From Acidimicrobiia bacterium (GTDB lineage: Bacteria > Actinomycetota > Acidimicrobiia > Spongiisociales > UBA5794): a stretch of 64,000 nt of DNA. The stretch covers positions 1-64,000 of the forward strand of contig DASWKR010000057.1 of assembly GCA_036396535.1 (NCBI GenBank), read 5' to 3'. A model generated the notes under the pieces. It worked only from the letters and a program-made list of their open reading frames with translations. It did not search any database and was not told the origin of the DNA. Shown here one piece after another: positions 61,755 to 64,000 of this stretch. Numbering within the stretch: the stretch's first letter is position 1; each line of letters starts with the position of its first letter. The position numbers were made by a program, and so were the translations under genes.

Positions 61755-61784
61755 CCGGAGCGTGCGCCCTGCACGCTCCGGTTT
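61755..61784 (+). terminator. Intrinsic terminator
   Basis: CCGGAGCGTGC pairs perfectly (11 bp) with GCACGCTCCGG around a 5-nt loop, followed by TTT. It is 123 bp after the PLP-enzyme stop. Confidence 0.85.
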
Positions 61785-61853
61785 CGTCGGGGGTGCCCCC
61801 GGAGCGCCGGGCACCGTCGGACCCGGACCATCGTGCTGTCTACCGTTGTGGCT

Positions 61854-62657
61854 GTGGTGACACAGCAGCAGAAGTCGGCCCGGTTCAGGGAGCTCCACCA
61901 GTCCGGGACCTTCGTCATACCCAACCCGTGGGACGTCGGGTCCGCCAAGCTCCTCGAGTCCTTCGGCTTCCAGGCACTTGCGACGACGAGCTCCGGCATG
62001 GCATATGCCATGGGCGCAGTGGACGGGGGCGTCGGCCTCGACGACGTCCTCGACCACGTCCGCCGGCTCACCGAGGCGACATCGGTTCCCCTGTCGGTCG
62101 ATCTCGAGAACGGCCACGGCGCGGAACCGCATCACACGGCCGTCGCCGTGCTGCGAGCCGCCGATGCCGGAGCCGTAGGCGGATCAATCGAGGACTACGA
62201 CCACGAGCGGGGCATCTACGGCCTCGATCTCGCCGTCGAGCGCGTCAGAGCCGCAGTCAACGCCGCCCATAGCCTCTCCTTCCGGTTCACCCTGACAGCG
62301 AGGGCGGAGAATCTCATCCGTGGCAAGCCGGACCTCGTCGACACGATCGCCAGGCTCCAGGCGTACGAGGAGGCGGGTGCCGACGTGCTGTACGCGCCGG
62401 GTCTCCGTGACGCCGACGAGGTGCGCACGGTGTGCCACGCCGTGTCGAAGCCGGTCAACGTCTTGGCGCACTCGGGGCTCACGGTCGCCGCGATCGCCGA
62501 AGCAGGCGCCCGTCGGATCAGCGTCGGCGGGGGCCTGACGTGGGCCGCGGTCGGTGGGCTGCAGCGCGCTGCGATGGAGATCCTCGCCGAGGGCACGTTC
62601 GGCGCCTTCGCCGACAGCCCCCAGTACTCGGAGATCAAGGAGTGGCTCGGAGCCTGA
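61854..62657 (+). CDS. Isocitrate lyase/PEP mutase family enzyme
   Basis: A 267-residue TIM-barrel enzyme. FVIPNPWDVGSAKLLESFGF, VPLSVDLENGHG (metal Asp), SIEDYD and FTLTARAENLIRG are family blocks of the small oxaloacetate-decarboxylase/carboxyvinyl-phosphonate mutase group. The exact substrate is uncertain: 2-methylisocitrate lyase, oxaloacetate decarboxylase and phosphonate enzymes all look alike at this level. GTG 61854 is chosen: TACCGT ends 7 nt before it and no ribosome site exists, which fits a leaderless transcript. Confidence 0.88.
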   Translation: MVTQQQKSARFRELHQSGTFVIPNPWDVGSAKLLESFGFQALATTSSGMAYAMGAVDGGVGLDDVLDHVRRLTEATSVPLSVDLENGHGAEPHHTAVAVLRAADAGAVGGSIEDYDHERGIYGLDLAVERVRAAVNAAHSLSFRFTLTARAENLIRGKPDLVDTIARLQAYEEAGADVLYAPGLRDADEVRTVCHAVSKPVNVLAHSGLTVAAIAEAGARRISVGGGLTWAAVGGLQRAAMEILAEGTFGAFADSPQYSEIKEWLGA

Positions 62658-62705
62658 TCGCAGCCGGCGACGGTAGCCGGCAGGCGTCGGTAGCCTCGGA
62701 AACGC

Positions 62706-63527
62706 ATGGTCCGATTCGGTATCTCAGTGCCCAACTTCGGCGACCTGGCGAACCCCGGCGTACTCGTCGACCTGGCGGTACGGGCCGAGCCCGCCGGCTG
62801 GGACGGGTTCTTCGTTTGGGACCACATCGTGATCGGCGACGGCGTCGCCGTCGGCGATCCCTGGGTGCAGCTCTCTGCGATCGCCCAGGCGACGGAGCGC
62901 ATCCTCCTGGGGCCCATGGTCACGCCGCTCCCGAGGAGACGCCCGTGGGTCGTTGCGCGCCAAGCGGCCACACTCGACCACCTGAGCGGCGGCCGGCTCA
63001 TCCTGGGCGTCGGCATCGGCTACCCACCGGAGACCGAGTTCGCAACCTTCGGAGAGCCGACCGGGGACCGGGTGCGAGCCGACATGCTCGACGAGGGCCT
63101 CTCGATCCTCGACGGGATGTGGAGCGGGTCGGCGTTCAGCCATACCGGCGACCACTACACCGTCGCCGAGACGAGGTTCGCCCCGAAGCCGATGCAGCAG
63201 CCGAGGATCCCGATATGGGTCGCCGCCGAGTGGCCGAACCGCAGGCCGCTGCGCCGAGCAGCCCGCTTCGATGGTGCCTTCCCGGTGAAGATGGACTTGT
63301 CGGACTGGACGCCGGACGAGGTGGCTGCGCTCACGACGATGATGCGAGCCGACCGAGGCGACGTGTCGGGCTTCGAGATCGTCGTAGGCGGATCGTTCGA
63401 GGCCGGCAGAGCGTTGGCGGACTCCTACGGCGAGGCCGGGGCCACGTGGTACCTGGCGAGCCCCGATCCCGATGGGACGACGGACGACCTGATGGCGACC
63501 GTCGCCGAGGGTCCCGGAGTGTCGTGA
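62706..63527 (+). CDS. LLM-class flavin/F420-dependent oxidoreductase
   Basis: A 273-residue luciferase-like enzyme: MVRFGISVPNFGDLANPGVL, WDGFFVWDHIV, GPMVTPLPRRRPWVVARQAA and DHLSGGRLILGVGIGYPPE. It is a second LLM protein, only distantly like the one at 50198. ATG 62706 follows a TAGCCT hexamer by 9 nt with no ribosome site. Substrate unknown. Confidence 0.9.
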   Translation: MVRFGISVPNFGDLANPGVLVDLAVRAEPAGWDGFFVWDHIVIGDGVAVGDPWVQLSAIAQATERILLGPMVTPLPRRRPWVVARQAATLDHLSGGRLILGVGIGYPPETEFATFGEPTGDRVRADMLDEGLSILDGMWSGSAFSHTGDHYTVAETRFAPKPMQQPRIPIWVAAEWPNRRPLRRAARFDGAFPVKMDLSDWTPDEVAALTTMMRADRGDVSGFEIVVGGSFEAGRALADSYGEAGATWYLASPDPDGTTDDLMATVAEGPGVS

Positions 63528-63697
63528 GCGAGAATCGGGATTCGAACCGACCTATCGTTGTAGAGCCATCGCGCCGACTCGTCATACCCAGCGGCAGCCA
63601 CACGACCGAGCATCGGGCCGTGCGGGGCGCGGCGGCGTGACGCGACCGACGGTCCGACCGGCGGCGCACGATCGATCGCGACGCGGCGGCTGACCCG

Positions 63698-64000
63698 TGG
63701 ACCTGTGGCTGCGGATCGGGATGGTGGTGGTGCTGGTGGCGCTGAACGGCGCCCTGGCAGGCAGTGAGATCGCATTGATCTCGCTGCGGGAGCCGCAGAT
63801 CCGACGGCTCGAGGAGCGGGGCAGGACCGGCCAGGTCCTTGCCCGTCTCGCCAGGAACCCGAGTCGCTTCTTCTCCACCGTCCAGATCGGCATCACGCTT
63901 GCGGGATTCCTCGCCTCGGCGGCGGCGGCGGTGACGATCGCCGAGCCCTTGGAACGCAATCTGACGATCTTCGGGACGTGGGCCCGGCCCGTGGCGATCA
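63698..64000 (+). CDS. CNNM/DUF21-type membrane protein (CorC/HlyC family), truncated by window end
   Basis: The first 101 codons of a membrane protein that continues past the window. Helix 1 (about 3-22) then GSEIALISLREPQIRRLEER and FFSTVQIGITLAGFLASAAA are typical of the DUF21/CNNM domain at the front of HlyC/CorC-type magnesium or cobalt transporters. A GTG start is assigned. CBS and CorC domains would lie beyond 64000. Confidence 0.88.

Noticed and set aside
63528-63605. tRNA-like sequence on the minus strand (a GGTTCGAATCCCG block)
   Set aside because: The T-arm stem has a C-C mismatch in its third pair, no matching 5' acceptor arm exists at the right distance, and the anticodon arm does not pair. 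It may be a tRNA remnant or chance.

Overview
The window is high-GC DNA with frequent GTG and TTG starts, start-stop overlaps of the ATGA/GTGA type, a DtxR-type regulator, a SigB-type partner-switching locus, ClpS next to a DUF2017-like gene, a monoderm Tad pilus cluster without a secretin, and LLM-class (F420/FMN) oxidoreductases. Together these point to an actinobacterium, probably a deep-branching, little-studied lineage such as Acidimicrobiia; the class is inference. No rRNA, convincing tRNA, CRISPR array, integrase or transposase was found.

Layout. 1-421 is gene-free DNA with direct repeats. 422-8459 holds a large lipoprotein, a DtxR-like regulator coupled to a proton-pumping pyrophosphatase, a Na+/H+ antiporter fused to stress domains, and a universal stress protein. 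8636-10596 holds a small secreted protein, a haloacid dehalogenase and a dienelactone-hydrolase-like enzyme. 10660-16011 is a tightly coupled operon: a MauE-like membrane protein, a Tat-exported protein with 26 cysteines that resembles methylamine dehydrogenase light chain, a MauD-like anchored thioredoxin, a tiny peptide, a multi-span membrane protein, an unknown protein and a TolB/FG-GAP secreted protein. No dehydrogenase large chain is present. This is the most unusual locus here and could be a dedicated export and oxidative-folding system for a cysteine-rich extracellular protein.

16068-22407 has a secreted repeat protein, a heterodimeric ABC exporter and a cyclase-family hydrolase. 22486-26378 is a ribose-type ABC importer. 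It shares LacI-type palindromes with the cyclase gene, so cyclase and importer may form one regulon. 26511-33125 is a Tad/Flp pilus cluster (pilin-like proteins, TadC, TadB, CpaF, TadZ/CpaE, CpaB), preceded by an excisionase-like DNA-binding protein. 34081-40435 contains a SigB-like stress module: three RsbW-like proteins (two lacking the ATP-site Asn), the sigma factor, a STAS antagonist and a SpoIIE-type phosphatase. Four promoters with a GTTT-like -35, exactly 14 nt of spacer and a GGGTA -10 precede three small membrane proteins and the rsbW/rsbV pair.

40534-49409 holds macro-domain, murI, metX, SDR, a branched-chain-type binding protein, an ArfA-like BON/OmpA protein, a nitroreductase and an acyl-CoA dehydrogenase. 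A divergent TetR regulator follows. 50198-56376 holds an LLM oxidoreductase, a MocA-like nucleotidyltransferase, an 8-oxoguanine-deaminase-like amidohydrolase, DUF2017, ClpS, an SDR and a D-aminoacylase. 56636-59763 is a three-gene cassette: aspartate-carbamoyltransferase-like enzyme with an altered amino-acid site, carbamate kinase and a threonine-synthase-fold PLP enzyme. It is followed by a tandem hairpin array, a second PLP enzyme, a PEP-mutase/isocitrate-lyase family enzyme, another LLM oxidoreductase and a truncated CNNM/CorC-type protein.

Two families of non-coding repeats run through the window. One is a nested palindrome of about 48 bp present about 16 times between genes. The other is a 24-bp hairpin element, single at 84 and 21266 and tandem at 59838-60000. 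All calls were made by reading the sequence and hand-comparing it with remembered family features; no database search was run.
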